From the NCBI GenBank assembly GCA_942492055.1, contig CALODP010000019.1, forward strand, positions 558,001 to 622,000: a stretch of DNA of 64,000 nucleotides. Reading direction: 5' to 3'. Every line of letters begins with the position of its first letter. Within the stretch, counting starts at the first letter, position 1. Below, in pieces: positions 7,861 to 16,146 of this stretch. Source of the stretch: CALODP01 sp942492055 (GTDB taxonomy: Bacteria > Bacteroidota > Ignavibacteria > Ignavibacteriales > Melioribacteraceae). Below the pieces are notes generated by a model. It was given only the letters and a program-made list of their open reading frames with translations. It was not told the DNA's origin and made no database searches. A program made the translations under genes and the position numbers.

Positions 7861-10299
7861 TTATCTTTCAACCCAACTTGGTCTGTCTGTTTCAAAATTA
7901 GGATTGATTATTACATGCGGATACTCTTTGGTTCTAACCGGTAACCATTTTTCTGCTTTGTCGCTATTAGCTTTTGTCCACCAACTCTCATCCGTTTTTA
8001 ATTCCAATGTTTCTTTTCCGGATTTTATCTCGGCGATAATATTACAACCGGCAAAAGATTTTTTATAGAAGTTTTCCGAGATAACTTTAATTTCGTTTTC
8101 TCCCTTTTTCAAATACTTCGTTACATCTACGAATTTCACTCTTCGATAATCCCCTATCAATGATAAGGATCTTCTGGCATAAACCTCTTCTACGAATTCT
8201 CCGTTGATATAAAGCTTACAGTAGGAATCTCCCATCAATTGTAATTTGGCCGATTTAATCTCCGAATCGATATTGATGCGTTTCATAAAGAGAGCTCTTT
8301 TCTCAAACGAGTCTTTCCCTTTCGGGCAATATATCCAATCGCTTTGGAGCTCAGGTGAAACTAAAGTGTTGTTTGCCAAAGCTTCTTTTATCTCATTGAA
8401 ATAAGAAATCATTCTGTCGAATTTATCTTCTATCATCCAAAGATTTTCTTCCTTGTTATACTTAAGCCAAATTTCTCTGTATTCCTTTTTGCTCTTTGAA
8501 ATAAGCTCAAGGTTCTTGTCGATCATTTTATTAAGTTGTTCGATGTCGGTCTTCTTTTCGTCAATCGATTTTCTCAAAAGATATGTAGTCGATAGTTTTT
8601 CTTTATAAAACTCATTCAACCCTAACAACATATCGAGTATTTCAAAATGATCTTGGTTCTTTGTAGCAATGCTTTTCGCTTTTGCTATTTTCTTCGTAAG
8701 CGTAGGAATGGAATTATCCAACCATGCAATTTGAACGGCAGGAGATAATTTATATTCCCACCACTTTGCGTCTCTGAAAGGAAGCGCTGGGTTTCTCCAG
8801 AAATTGCTCCAGTATGGCTGATTGTATGTTTCGTTGAAAGCGGAATAAATGCCCGGAATAATATCATCGTCACAACCGAAGAAATCATTAAAATAATCAT
8901 CATCGAATTTCGCAATATCACTCTTCTCATAACTCCAGGCACACTGAGCTGACCATGCGTAACCGTATAGAATCAATTCTTTAATGGTCTCCCCACCGAA
9001 ATCACCCCAGTTAGAATTGATCATTCCTTCTGCGCCGTTTCTGATGCCGGCTTCAGTGAGATTTTTTATATTCGGAATCGCCAGCATATTAACCGGAAAA
9101 GTCGAGGTGAAATTCCATACACTCGGAGAAACAAGATATTTCTGCCCTGCATCCTTAAATGTTTTCGCCGAAGAATAATCGAAGTCAACTCCGTAATGCC
9201 AGTCAACTACTGTAATATCTTTCGGAAGTTTTTCCAGAATACTGGGATGATGTAATATAATATCTCCGTACATCCATACTTTCTTTCCGTTCTTTACACA
9301 AAAATCATATACTCTTTTGTAATGCTTTACATGAACATCGGCTAAGCTCGATTCCTCTACAAGCTTTTTGCTTTTGCCATATCCAACATCGTAGCTCTCA
9401 TCAGCTCCCATATTAATATACTCCGAAGGGAAAAGTTCGAATACTACTTTCAACATATCCTCAATAAATGGATATATCTTTTCGTCGGCAATTGCCAATG
9501 ATGCGGCTCCCGGATATTCTGCGTATTCAACAAACTCAGGTTGAGTAAGTATATTCTCATAATGTCCCAAAGTCTGGAATACAGGTATTACTTCTACGAA
9601 ATGTTTATCGGCAAATTCTATTATCTCTTTTATCTCATCCTTTGTTAGCGCGCCACGTTTAACGCCGATTGTCGGATATTTTTCAAAGAGCAACATATCT
9701 TCAAGATATGGCATAAAAGTATTCATTTTGTAGCGCGCCATATGCTCGATAATTCTTTTGAAATTTTCAGGATTAGCTACTTGTCCGCGACTTATATCAT
9801 CCGAAATCCCACGGAAATTCAAATCCGGCCAGTCAATAATTTCCATTCCGCCAAGCTTCTTTGACGCTGCGTTGTCAATCAATTGTACAAGGCTCATAGC
9901 ACCGTAAAATAAACCTTGCGATGTCTTGGCTTCTATTTCGATGCCGGCTTTATTTATCTTGAGAGAATAGGATTGATCCAATAATTTTTCATCCAATTCT
10001 TTACCCACGGAAAAAGTCGGATTTATTTTCAAGGATATAGCTCCCTTTTCCGCTTCGTCGCAGGCAATATCAAACTTGTTTTTAAGGGATTCCGAAATTT
10101 TCGCAATGGAATATGTTGCTGCTTCTTTTTGTGAGTCTTCGCAGATTATGGAAATTGTCAAATCACCATCAAATGTAAACTCCGAAGAAAGCTCTTCGAC
10201 TATCTGGGGTTGGGGAATTATTCTCGTATCCAGTTTATTCGCTCCGTAGATTATTAGAGTAAACATTAGGAAGATAGAACAAAATATTCTTTTTTTCAC
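7861..10299 (-). CDS. Beta-N-acetylhexosaminidase, glycoside hydrolase family 20
   Basis: This secreted enzyme would remove terminal GlcNAc/GalNAc residues. I prefer the GTG at 10297-10299, because GGAG lies six bases upstream and the protein then begins VKKRIF with a clean signal peptide (an in-frame TTG lies 24 bases earlier). The order is GH20 N-terminal domain (about residues 25-155), the catalytic barrel beginning IDWPDLNFRGISDDISRGQ, and the catalytic Asp-Glu pair in NMGADESYDVG (about residues 300-301). A helical region and a C-terminal beta-sandwich (about 680-800) with FMKRINIDSEIKSAKLQLMG follow, resembling a galactose-binding-like fold. At about 812 residues it is longer than a minimal GH20 because of the C-terminal domain. 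Confidence 0.85.
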   Translation of the reverse strand: MKKRIFCSIFLMFTLIIYGANKLDTRIIPQPQIVEELSSEFTFDGDLTISIICEDSQKEAATYSIAKISESLKNKFDIACDEAEKGAISLKINPTFSVGKELDEKLLDQSYSLKINKAGIEIEAKTSQGLFYGAMSLVQLIDNAASKKLGGMEIIDWPDLNFRGISDDISRGQVANPENFKRIIEHMARYKMNTFMPYLEDMLLFEKYPTIGVKRGALTKDEIKEIIEFADKHFVEVIPVFQTLGHYENILTQPEFVEYAEYPGAASLAIADEKIYPFIEDMLKVVFELFPSEYINMGADESYDVGYGKSKKLVEESSLADVHVKHYKRVYDFCVKNGKKVWMYGDIILHHPSILEKLPKDITVVDWHYGVDFDYSSAKTFKDAGQKYLVSPSVWNFTSTFPVNMLAIPNIKNLTEAGIRNGAEGMINSNWGDFGGETIKELILYGYAWSAQCAWSYEKSDIAKFDDDYFNDFFGCDDDIIPGIYSAFNETYNQPYWSNFWRNPALPFRDAKWWEYKLSPAVQIAWLDNSIPTLTKKIAKAKSIATKNQDHFEILDMLLGLNEFYKEKLSTTYLLRKSIDEKKTDIEQLNKMIDKNLELISKSKKEYREIWLKYNKEENLWMIEDKFDRMISYFNEIKEALANNTLVSPELQSDWIYCPKGKDSFEKRALFMKRINIDSEIKSAKLQLMGDSYCKLYINGEFVEEVYARRSLSLIGDYRRVKFVDVTKYLKKGENEIKVISENFYKKSFAGCNIIAEIKSGKETLELKTDESWWTKANSDKAEKWLPVRTKEYPHVIINPNFETDRPSWVER

Positions 10300-10423
10300 A
10301 TCAGTCTCCGAATTATGTGTCAATATAAAGGCTCTACAAAGTTAATAGTTTTATATCTTATTTTGTTTAAAATCGGTTTTTAAAAGAAAGATTTTCCTTT
10401 GTTATCCCTCTCTTTGCCGGAAA

Positions 10424-10822
10424 ATGCGCAGATTACATTTCTCTATGCGCAAGTTCCATCCGTCTATGCGCAGATTACATTTCGCTCTGCGCAAGTTCCA
10501 TTCGTCTATGCGCCAATTACATTTCACTTTGCGCGAGTTCCATTCGTCAATGCGCCAATTACATTTCACTATGCGCGAGTTCCATCCGTCAATGCGCAGA
10601 TTACATTTCGCTATGCGCGAGTTCCATTCGCCAATGCGCAGATTACATTTCGCTATGCGCGAGTTCCATCCGTCAATGCGCCGATTACATTTGGCTATGC
10701 GCAAGTTCCATCCGTCCATGCGCCGATTACATTTCACTATGCGCAAGTTCCATCCGCCAATGCGCCAATTACATTTCACTATGCGCGAGTTCTATCCGTC
10801 AATGCGCTAATGACAGATCACA
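10424..10822. repeat. Tandem 21-bp repeat array (18 units, organised as 9 copies of a 42-bp pair)
   Basis: From 10424 every 21 bases begins ATGCGC or a one-base variant. Two alternating half-units are seen: one continuing with a GATTACATTT core and one with a GAGTTCCAT core. Eighteen full units fill 10424-10801, and a decayed nineteenth starts at 10802. Since 21 is a multiple of three, three frames stay open and give low-complexity heptapeptide ORFs. Differences between units include first- and second-codon-position changes in all of these frames, so I see no sign of protein-level selection. The array lies in the divergent gap between the GH20 gene and the rlpA-like gene. A related unit occurs inverted at about 34867. 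Confidence 0.93.
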
Positions 10823-10914
10823 TTAACTAATCAATATCCTGCAATGAGTTGATTACAAGAGATTGCAAAACAGGGACTTTCTTCTTATTTTTAGTTAAAA
10901 CATTAAACTTTCTT

Positions 10915-11409
10915 ATGAAAAAGACCATTTCAAAAGCCATAATTATCATTGCGTCCCTGCTATTAGTTACCGCATGCGCCTCCGTTCCCAAATTTACCCG
11001 TTTTAAGCCGATAGATAATTCGGGAGAAAAGAAAGAGATAGCCAAAAGATATTTGGATTTTTCCGACGAGGTTAAAGATACGATTACCGGAGTGGCTTCC
11101 TATTACGCGCACGATTTCCACGGAAAGATGACGGCGAACGGGGAAATTTACGATATGTATGGCTTAACGGCGGCTCACCCTTCTTATCCTTTCGAAACCA
11201 TAATCCGGGTTACAAATCTTAGAAACAAAAAGGTAACTATCATACGTGTTAACGACAGAATGCCTAAGAGAGAGGACAGAATAATTGATCTTTCGCTGGG
11301 AACGGCCGAAGAACTCGGGATGATTGAAGAGGGGATTACAAAAGTGCGCCTGGAAATATTGAAATGGGGAGAAGAAAAAACGGACCGACAAACATCGGCC
11401 CGCCAATAA
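10915..11409 (+). CDS. RlpA-like lipoprotein (double-psi beta-barrel)
   Basis: This is a small secreted lipoprotein of the RlpA group, whose members act on or bind peptidoglycan at septa. I chose the ATG at 10915 (MKKTISKAI), which gives a normal lipoprotein signal ending LLVTACAS; an in-frame ATG at 10849 only adds an unlikely extension. The double-psi barrel has GVASYYAHDFHGKMTANGE, where the conserved YG/H and TANGE features are visible, and later VRVNDR-type strands (IIRVNDRMPKREDRIIDLS). There is no SPOR domain, so it is a short RlpA. Its C-terminus runs almost into the convergent gene at 11412. Confidence 0.82.
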   Translation: MKKTISKAIIIIASLLLVTACASVPKFTRFKPIDNSGEKKEIAKRYLDFSDEVKDTITGVASYYAHDFHGKMTANGEIYDMYGLTAAHPSYPFETIIRVTNLRNKKVTIIRVNDRMPKREDRIIDLSLGTAEELGMIEEGITKVRLEILKWGEEKTDRQTSARQ

Positions 11410-11411
11410 AT

Positions 11412-12206
11412 TTATCTTACGAATTTCCACCAATAGTAATATTGATTTTCCAATTCCGCTTCCGAAGGCATCGGGAAGAACTTCATCTCTTCGCCGCACG
11501 CGAACCAAAATCCGTGTCGGAGGAATTTATAGGAAAGATCCCTTAACAAACTTCCCAATCCGATTGTTTTGGTTATTTTATCGGGATATTTCTGCAACTG
11601 AAGGATACAATCGTAGAAACGATATGGGTTTACGTTAGGAAGATCTACGTGGAAAATTTCTTTATTCTTATTTACATCCATGAAATGTTTAATGTCGAAT
11701 TCCAACTGGGTGAACATAACCTTTGGCGCCCCTTTCGAAGTCGTCTGGGTTGTAATAAACTTACCGAAATCTCTCTGGTTCATTGTAGAAGCTACAAGAG
11801 TATCGAGAGGAGTGATTTCCTGATAAATTCTTATCAAACCCGGTTCATTATAAGCTGTATACTCGGCAGGCTCAATCGAAAGTACTTTTCCGTTTGTGGT
11901 AACAAGGTGAAGTTTCTTGATGGCTTGAAGATCGATATGTTCCAAAACGCCATAAGATTTGATGAACTTTGTTTTCTTCGGAGTACCGTCCGTATGAGTT
12001 GTGGTAAGATCCAAATATTTGTCGATGTCGAAGTAATCATTTCTGAAATTGATATCGATTTCAGCGAAAATAACCTTTCCGCTATAGTGTTTGGCGCTTC
12101 CTAGCGTATAGTGCTCGCCGAATTGTTCCGGTTCCAGCTGCGAAGCTACCAAAGCGTTGATCGGAAATACAAGCATATATAAATGTTTTTCTGCGTTTGC
12201 CATCAT
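11412..12206 (-). CDS. Hypothetical protein, 264 residues
   Basis: I do not recognise this protein. It begins MMANAEKHLYMLVFPINALVASQLEP. It has no signal peptide or membrane segment and is rich in aromatic residues, ending QYYYWWKFVR. Two stretches look like repeated themes: an N-terminal half with SAKHYSGKVIFAEIDINF and a C-terminal half with GAPKVMFTQLEFDIKHF, which may indicate an internal duplication. It is a cytoplasmic protein by composition. It is convergent with the rlpA-like gene (2-base gap) and divergent from the DUF6132 gene. Confidence 0.6.
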   Translation of the reverse strand: MMANAEKHLYMLVFPINALVASQLEPEQFGEHYTLGSAKHYSGKVIFAEIDINFRNDYFDIDKYLDLTTTHTDGTPKKTKFIKSYGVLEHIDLQAIKKLHLVTTNGKVLSIEPAEYTAYNEPGLIRIYQEITPLDTLVASTMNQRDFGKFITTQTTSKGAPKVMFTQLEFDIKHFMDVNKNKEIFHVDLPNVNPYRFYDCILQLQKYPDKITKTIGLGSLLRDLSYKFLRHGFWFACGEEMKFFPMPSEAELENQYYYWWKFVR

Positions 12207-12360
12207 TCTCCCCGTCTTTACTTTTAATATTCAGATTTGATAAGATAAGACTAATAATTTGCTGTTGCAAGAAAATTGCATCTTGTGAATCTTACTTTCA
12301 AATCCAACATCCAATTAAAAAGAAATATTTGGAAAATTTGCAATGGGATAAGGAAGAATA

Positions 12361-12576
12361 ATGGGATTATTAAAGAAAAAATGGTTTGCTTTGGGAAGTT
12401 ATTTTGTGATAGGGGCATTATTGGGATATGCTTACTACCATTTTATCGGATGCCAGAGCGGTGCTTGCCCGATCTCAAGCAATCCATACGTTTCCACGAT
12501 ATACGGTGGAATCGCGGGAATATTGATTGGCTGGCCAAGTAAATCGAAAAAGTTAAGGGAAGAGAATGATAACTAA
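12361..12576 (+). CDS. DUF6132-family small membrane protein
   Basis: This 71-residue protein has two predicted membrane segments (about 10-26 and 46-60). The family signature GYAYYHFIGCQSGACPISSNPYVS (shortened here to the FIGCQSGACPISSNP core) contains two cysteines. Function is unknown. Its end overlaps the next gene by 11 bases, so the two are translationally coupled. Together with the downstream DUF1858 and thioredoxin-like proteins it looks like a small redox-related operon, though that is inferred from the shared cysteines and gene order. Confidence 0.7.
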   Translation: MGLLKKKWFALGSYFVIGALLGYAYYHFIGCQSGACPISSNPYVSTIYGGIAGILIGWPSKSKKLREENDN

Positions 12577-12772
12577 AGAGATAGAGATTGAGGACTTGCT
12601 CGATATTCTTCCCGAGGCTGTTGCTTTTCTCAGGAACAACGGAATACGCTGCTTGCAATGTGGCGAACCGATTTGGGGAACCCTGGAAGAGGCCACGCGA
12701 GAGAAAGGTTTTTCATCGGAAAAAATTGATGAATTTGTTACCGAGCTTAACGGGATGTTGGCACAAAAATGA
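12566..12772 (+). CDS. DUF1858-domain protein
   Basis: This 68-residue cytoplasmic protein matches the DUF1858 pattern: an N-terminal helix (IEDLLDILPEAVAFLRNNGI), then CLQCGEPIWGTLEEA with a CxxC pair, then a second helical part. DUF1858 domains occur alone or fused to hybrid-cluster and other redox proteins and are thought to be disulfide-type redox adaptors. It overlaps the DUF6132 gene and is followed 60 bases later by a TlpA-like protein. Confidence 0.75.
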   Translation: MITKEIEIEDLLDILPEAVAFLRNNGIRCLQCGEPIWGTLEEATREKGFSSEKIDEFVTELNGMLAQK

Positions 12773-12832
12773 TTTTCATTTGTAATAAGGCATATTGTTT
12801 TTATATCTTTGCCTTAAAAAGATGGAGATTTT

Positions 12833-13444
12833 ATGAGCTTACGTAACGATAAAAAGAAACCACGTTTTACAAAAAAACAGAAAAACTGGATAAATACGGG
12901 GATATTTCTACTAATTGTTCTGATCCTATTTATTGTAAATAATAGCGGAAGTGAGCCGGAAAAAGGTCCTTATCCTCCTTATTACGGAATAGCGAAAGAA
13001 CAAATGCTCGATTTGAAGGAGTATAAAGGAAAAGTTGTACTTGTAAATTTCTGGGCAACATGGGCATCTTCCTGTATGGAAAGTATCCCGACATTGATAG
13101 AGGTAAAGAAGAAATTCGGCGCGGATGAGTTTGAAATTATCGGTGTTTCTCTTGACGGGATAACAAGAGGGGGAACCGGTTTGATTACAATTCCTTCTTT
13201 GATACAAAAAACTAAGATCAATTATCCTATCGTTCAGGGGACGGAAACCACGGCCTATAGTTTCGGCCAGGTCAGATCAATTCCTAAATATTATCTTATA
13301 GATAAGGAAGGATATATTGTTGAGTATTTCGACGGAAAAGTAACACGTGAGACATTGGAGAAAAAAATCGAGAGCCTTATGAAAAACGACGGATCAAAAC
13401 GTTTGACAAAAGCTCCCGAATTAGTTTTACCAATTATTAAATAG
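12833..13444 (+). CDS. TlpA-like membrane-anchored thioredoxin-fold protein with a degenerate active site
   Basis: This 203-residue protein has an N-terminal membrane anchor (about residues 20-36) and a periplasmic TlpA/ResA-type thioredoxin fold. The fold is clear from KVVLVNFWATWASSCMESIP and the cis-proline loop RSIPKYYLID. The usual WCxxC is WASSC here: the N-terminal, nucleophilic Cys (position 78) is Ala and only Cys81 remains. It therefore cannot carry out ordinary two-cysteine disulfide exchange and may bind a ligand, form mixed disulfides or act structurally. It is third in a run with the DUF6132 and DUF1858 genes. Confidence 0.8.
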   Translation: MSLRNDKKKPRFTKKQKNWINTGIFLLIVLILFIVNNSGSEPEKGPYPPYYGIAKEQMLDLKEYKGKVVLVNFWATWASSCMESIPTLIEVKKKFGADEFEIIGVSLDGITRGGTGLITIPSLIQKTKINYPIVQGTETTAYSFGQVRSIPKYYLIDKEGYIVEYFDGKVTRETLEKKIESLMKNDGSKRLTKAPELVLPIIK

Positions 13445-13466
13445 AATTCGAAGTGAGAGAAGGTGA

Positions 13467-13661
13467 TTAGGAATAATCTTCCAAATCATCTTCGTCTACA
13501 TTCCTTTCAATATATTCTCTAAGAAGAGCAGCCTCTCTTTCCAACTCCCATAGAGTTTTATTCAATTGCGAATAACTTTTTTCATTCAGATGTTCGGATA
13601 GTTTCTCTATTTCATGAATCTTGTTATTGATTTTGTCATTAACGGTAGCAATCCAATACAT
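13467..13661 (-). CDS. Small charged, probably coiled-coil protein
   Basis: This 64-residue protein is not recognised. It is almost entirely helical and charged (HEIEKLSEHLNEKSYSQLNKT), ending in an acidic tail EDDLEDYS. It is likely real despite its size because a strong ribosome site (GGAGGGAGAT) sits directly before its ATG, within the 3' end of the upstream gene. The 23-base overlap with that gene suggests coupled translation. Confidence 0.6.
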   Translation of the reverse strand: MYWIATVNDKINNKIHEIEKLSEHLNEKSYSQLNKTLWELEREAALLREYIERNVDEDDLEDYS

Positions 13662-13932
13662 ATCTCCCTCCGCTGTTTTTAGAATGTACTTTTAGAAGCT
13701 TACTAACTCTCACTTCGATTAGTGATTCGTAATTATTAGAAACTATTAACACAATTATCGTTCCAATAAAAACAACAGCAGTAACGAGAACGAGTAGATA
13801 GAATAAAATTCCCGTAAGCGAAATAATTTCACTATCGCGAAAGAATATTATATATACCGCACCGAAATAGGAATAGAAGACAAATATAGGGAGAAAAGAA
13901 AGTTTGAGTAAGCCCCTATTACTCGTCTTCAT
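13639..13932 (-). CDS. Hypothetical small membrane protein
   Basis: This product of about 97 residues is not recognised. It has two strong hydrophobic segments (LSFLPIFVFYSYFGAVYIIF and a second around ILFYLLVLVTAVVFIGTII), so it is an inner-membrane protein with a short basic C-terminal tail. I place the start at the ATG 13930-13932. An in-frame TTG at 13959 overlaps the stop of the preceding DUF971 gene and would also be possible. It sits in a minus-strand cluster DUF971 - this gene - coiled-coil protein. Confidence 0.55.
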   Translation of the reverse strand: MKTSNRGLLKLSFLPIFVFYSYFGAVYIIFFRDSEIISLTGILFYLLVLVTAVVFIGTIIVLIVSNNYESLIEVRVSKLLKVHSKNSGGRYVLDCYR

Positions 13933-13955
13933 TATCCGAAAAAAAATTGTAAATA

Positions 13956-14312
13956 TCAATGGTTATGTTTGTGTTCGAAACTTTCGGGCAAACTATCTTT
14001 GATATCCCAATAATCTCCCCATTGTTGTAGCATATTCCATGGAAAAATACCGTAGTCGTATCCGTCTTTCCATTTGATTTGGATAGCGTAGTTCCCGACC
14101 ATCTCAATATTTTCTACTTCGTATTTGCCAGGCTTATCCGGCCCCTTTGGTGGCGGGGGAATGTGACGCCATAGTATATTTTCCCCTTTGTTTTGTGCGT
14201 CGGGAGATTCGTCTCTAATAAATTTGAGAGGAATATTATGTTCGGAACCGTCGTTCCATTTTATATAGAGGCTTTCCTGTTTGTTTACTTTTATCTTCAC
14301 CGGTGTTGCCAT
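13956..14312 (-). CDS. DUF971 (GBBH-like N-terminal) domain protein
   Basis: This 118-residue protein matches the DUF971 domain seen at the N-terminus of gamma-butyrobetaine hydroxylases and as stand-alone proteins. It has SLYIKWNDGSEHNIPLKFIRD near the start, then VGNYAIQIKWKDGYDYGIFPW. Stand-alone members are implicated in iron-sulfur assembly in some bacteria, but no specific role can be read here. It includes a proline-rich loop (RHIPPPPKGPDKPG). It leads a three-gene minus-strand cluster. Confidence 0.8.
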   Translation of the reverse strand: MATPVKIKVNKQESLYIKWNDGSEHNIPLKFIRDESPDAQNKGENILWRHIPPPPKGPDKPGKYEVENIEMVGNYAIQIKWKDGYDYGIFPWNMLQQWGDYWDIKDSLPESFEHKHNH

Positions 14313-14362
14313 TTGTATACCCTTTCGTAAAAATAATGTTCTGAAAATGGAGAATTAATTAT

Positions 14363-15178
14363 TTACATAAAATCTTTGATTGAACTAAAACCCGGATCGA
14401 ACAATCGTTTGTAAGTTGTCATTGCGAAGGCGTCGGTCATACCCGCAATATAATCGCAAACGATTCTTGCTCTCTTTACTTCATCCTTACAGCTCTTAAG
14501 AAGATTATGAGTGAATTCGGGAAGAAGCTTAACTCCTGTAACTTCTTTGATATAATTATCTTCGAAAGTGCCGAAGAATTTTTTCACCATGTAATCCCCT
14601 TTGAATTCCATCTGATGAAGCTGAGGAGAACGGAATACGTTAACAACCGCAATTTTCTTATAGAGTTCAACTTTTCGCTCGACTTTATGATCGACCAGTA
14701 ATTCGTATTTGTATCTGTTTGTCACGCCATCCATGAATGTTTTTCGCTCAACCACAGAACATGCCTGAATCATTTCCCCTATCTGAGATCCGAATTTGGC
14801 TTTGTAATTTCCTTTGCGGATCCAGCTTATTATTTCCTCGATATGCTCAAGTTCTTCTTCGGATAATTCCGAATACATCTTATCGCGAAATTTCTCGAGT
14901 TTCAATAGAGTGAGAAATCCGCCGGATATACTATCTACAAGATCGTTGGTTGCGTAGGCGGTATCATCTGCCCAATCCATTATCTGGCACTCGATGCTTT
15001 TGAATTTGTTTAGGACTTGTCCTGCAAGAAGGGAATCGGGAATTTTATTTCCGTTAAAGACGAAATCAACATACTCTTTTTGATAATCGAAAAGAAAATG
15101 ATTTTCCGGATTATCAAGCTGGGAGTATAGCAATTTATACTTCATCACTGCGTCAACAAAGGCGCGGGTTGGTTTCAT
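14363..15178 (-). pseudogene. dgt: dGTP triphosphohydrolase-like protein missing its N-terminal HD half
   Basis: The 271 residues align in character with the C-terminal part of dGTPases: TRAFVDAVMKYKL corresponds to the conserved 'aTl..llKYp' segment, and CQIMDWADDTAYATNDLVDS is the ADD motif that supplies the last metal ligand. Full family members are about 370-450 residues and carry the RTRLTHSLEV and HD motifs upstream. These are absent: the reading frame begins only 46 bases after the cysK stop. The ATG has AGAGGA almost touching it, which is poor spacing. It may be a 5'-truncated pseudogene or a non-catalytic remnant that is still expressed from the cys operon. Confidence 0.7.
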
Positions 15179-15223
15179 TCCTCTTCGGTGAAAAGGAGAG
15201 GCTGATTATCCTCGGGGAAAGTT

Positions 15224-16138
15224 TTAATACAATCCTTCGACGGAAAGATATCTTTCTCCGGTGTCGTAGTTAAATCCCAGCACTGTAGCTCCGTCCGGTA
15301 TTGTATGCAGAGTATTTGCGATTGCCGCCAATGTAGCGCCGGAGGAAATTCCTCCGAATATACCCTCTTCAAGAGTTGCTCTTCTGGCATATTCGTAAGC
15401 CTCTTCTTTTGTAATTTGTATTGTTCCGTCCAGATATTCCGTTCGAAGATTTTCCGGAATGAATCCAGCGCCGATACCTTGAAGAGGATGCGATCCAGGC
15501 GCTCCTCCCGAAATAACCGGAGAATCAGCCGGCTCAACAGCAAGGACTTTGGTTTTGGGAAATTTATCCTTCAGTACTTTCGCTACTCCTGAGATATGTC
15601 CCCCGGTTCCCACTCCGGTAATCAGATAATCAATGCCCTTTGGAAAGTCTACTAAAATCTCTCTGGCAGTTGTCTCGACATGAATGCTAATGTTAGCAAG
15701 ATTATTGAATTGTTGCGGCATCCATGCGTTATCGTTAGCTGCAACCATCTCTTCCGCTTTAGCGATAGCTCCTTTCATTCCAAGTTCTCTTGGAGTAAGC
15801 TCAAACTTAGCTCCGTAAACCGACATCAGTTTTCTTCGTTCGATAGACATTGATTCGGGCATTACTAAGATTACTTCGTAACCTTTTACTGCTCCTACCA
15901 TTGCAAGCCCGATTCCGGTATTCCCGGAGGTCGGTTCGATTATCGTCCCACCTTTACGAAGCAAACCTTTCTCCTCCGCGTCCAATATCATCGAGAGAGC
16001 TATTCTGTCTTTGATGCTTCCTCCCGGATTGGCTCGTTCTAGTTTTATCCAAATGTTTTTTCCCGAGCCTTCGAATAGTTTGTTTATTCTAACGTGAGGC
16101 GTATTACCGATTGTTTCGAGTATATTATTGTATTTCAT
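15224..16138 (-). CDS. cysK: Cysteine synthase A (O-acetylserine sulfhydrylase)
   Basis: This 304-residue PLP enzyme makes cysteine from O-acetylserine and sulfide. The PLP lysine lies in NPGGSIKDRIA (about residue 44). The phosphate/substrate loop EPTSGNTGIGLA, the GVGTGGHISGVAKVLK glycine loop and a GISSGATLAA motif are all present. It lies 8 bases after cysE, so serine acetyltransferase and cysteine synthase are made from one transcript, as expected for partners of the cysteine synthase complex. Expression probably follows the leader peptide upstream of cysE. Confidence 0.94.
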   Translation of the reverse strand: MKYNNILETIGNTPHVRINKLFEGSGKNIWIKLERANPGGSIKDRIALSMILDAEEKGLLRKGGTIIEPTSGNTGIGLAMVGAVKGYEVILVMPESMSIERRKLMSVYGAKFELTPRELGMKGAIAKAEEMVAANDNAWMPQQFNNLANISIHVETTAREILVDFPKGIDYLITGVGTGGHISGVAKVLKDKFPKTKVLAVEPADSPVISGGAPGSHPLQGIGAGFIPENLRTEYLDGTIQITKEEAYEYARRATLEEGIFGGISSGATLAAIANTLHTIPDGATVLGFNYDTGERYLSVEGLY

Positions 16139-16146
16139 GATAGCTC

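Noticed and set aside
10424..10822. CRISPR array
   Set aside because: Units are contiguous 21-bp repeats without unique spacers, and no cas genes are in the window.
10399..10830. ORFs of 125-143 codons across the 10.4 kb array on both strands
   Set aside because: They result from a 21-bp period with no stop in the consensus; unit-to-unit differences change amino acids freely, no ribosome site or family is seen, and several frames are open at once.
15175..15543. 122-codon minus-strand ORF overlapping the 3' part of cysK
   Set aside because: Out-of-frame shadow of cysK; its residues show no family features and it does not supply the missing dGTPase N-terminus.
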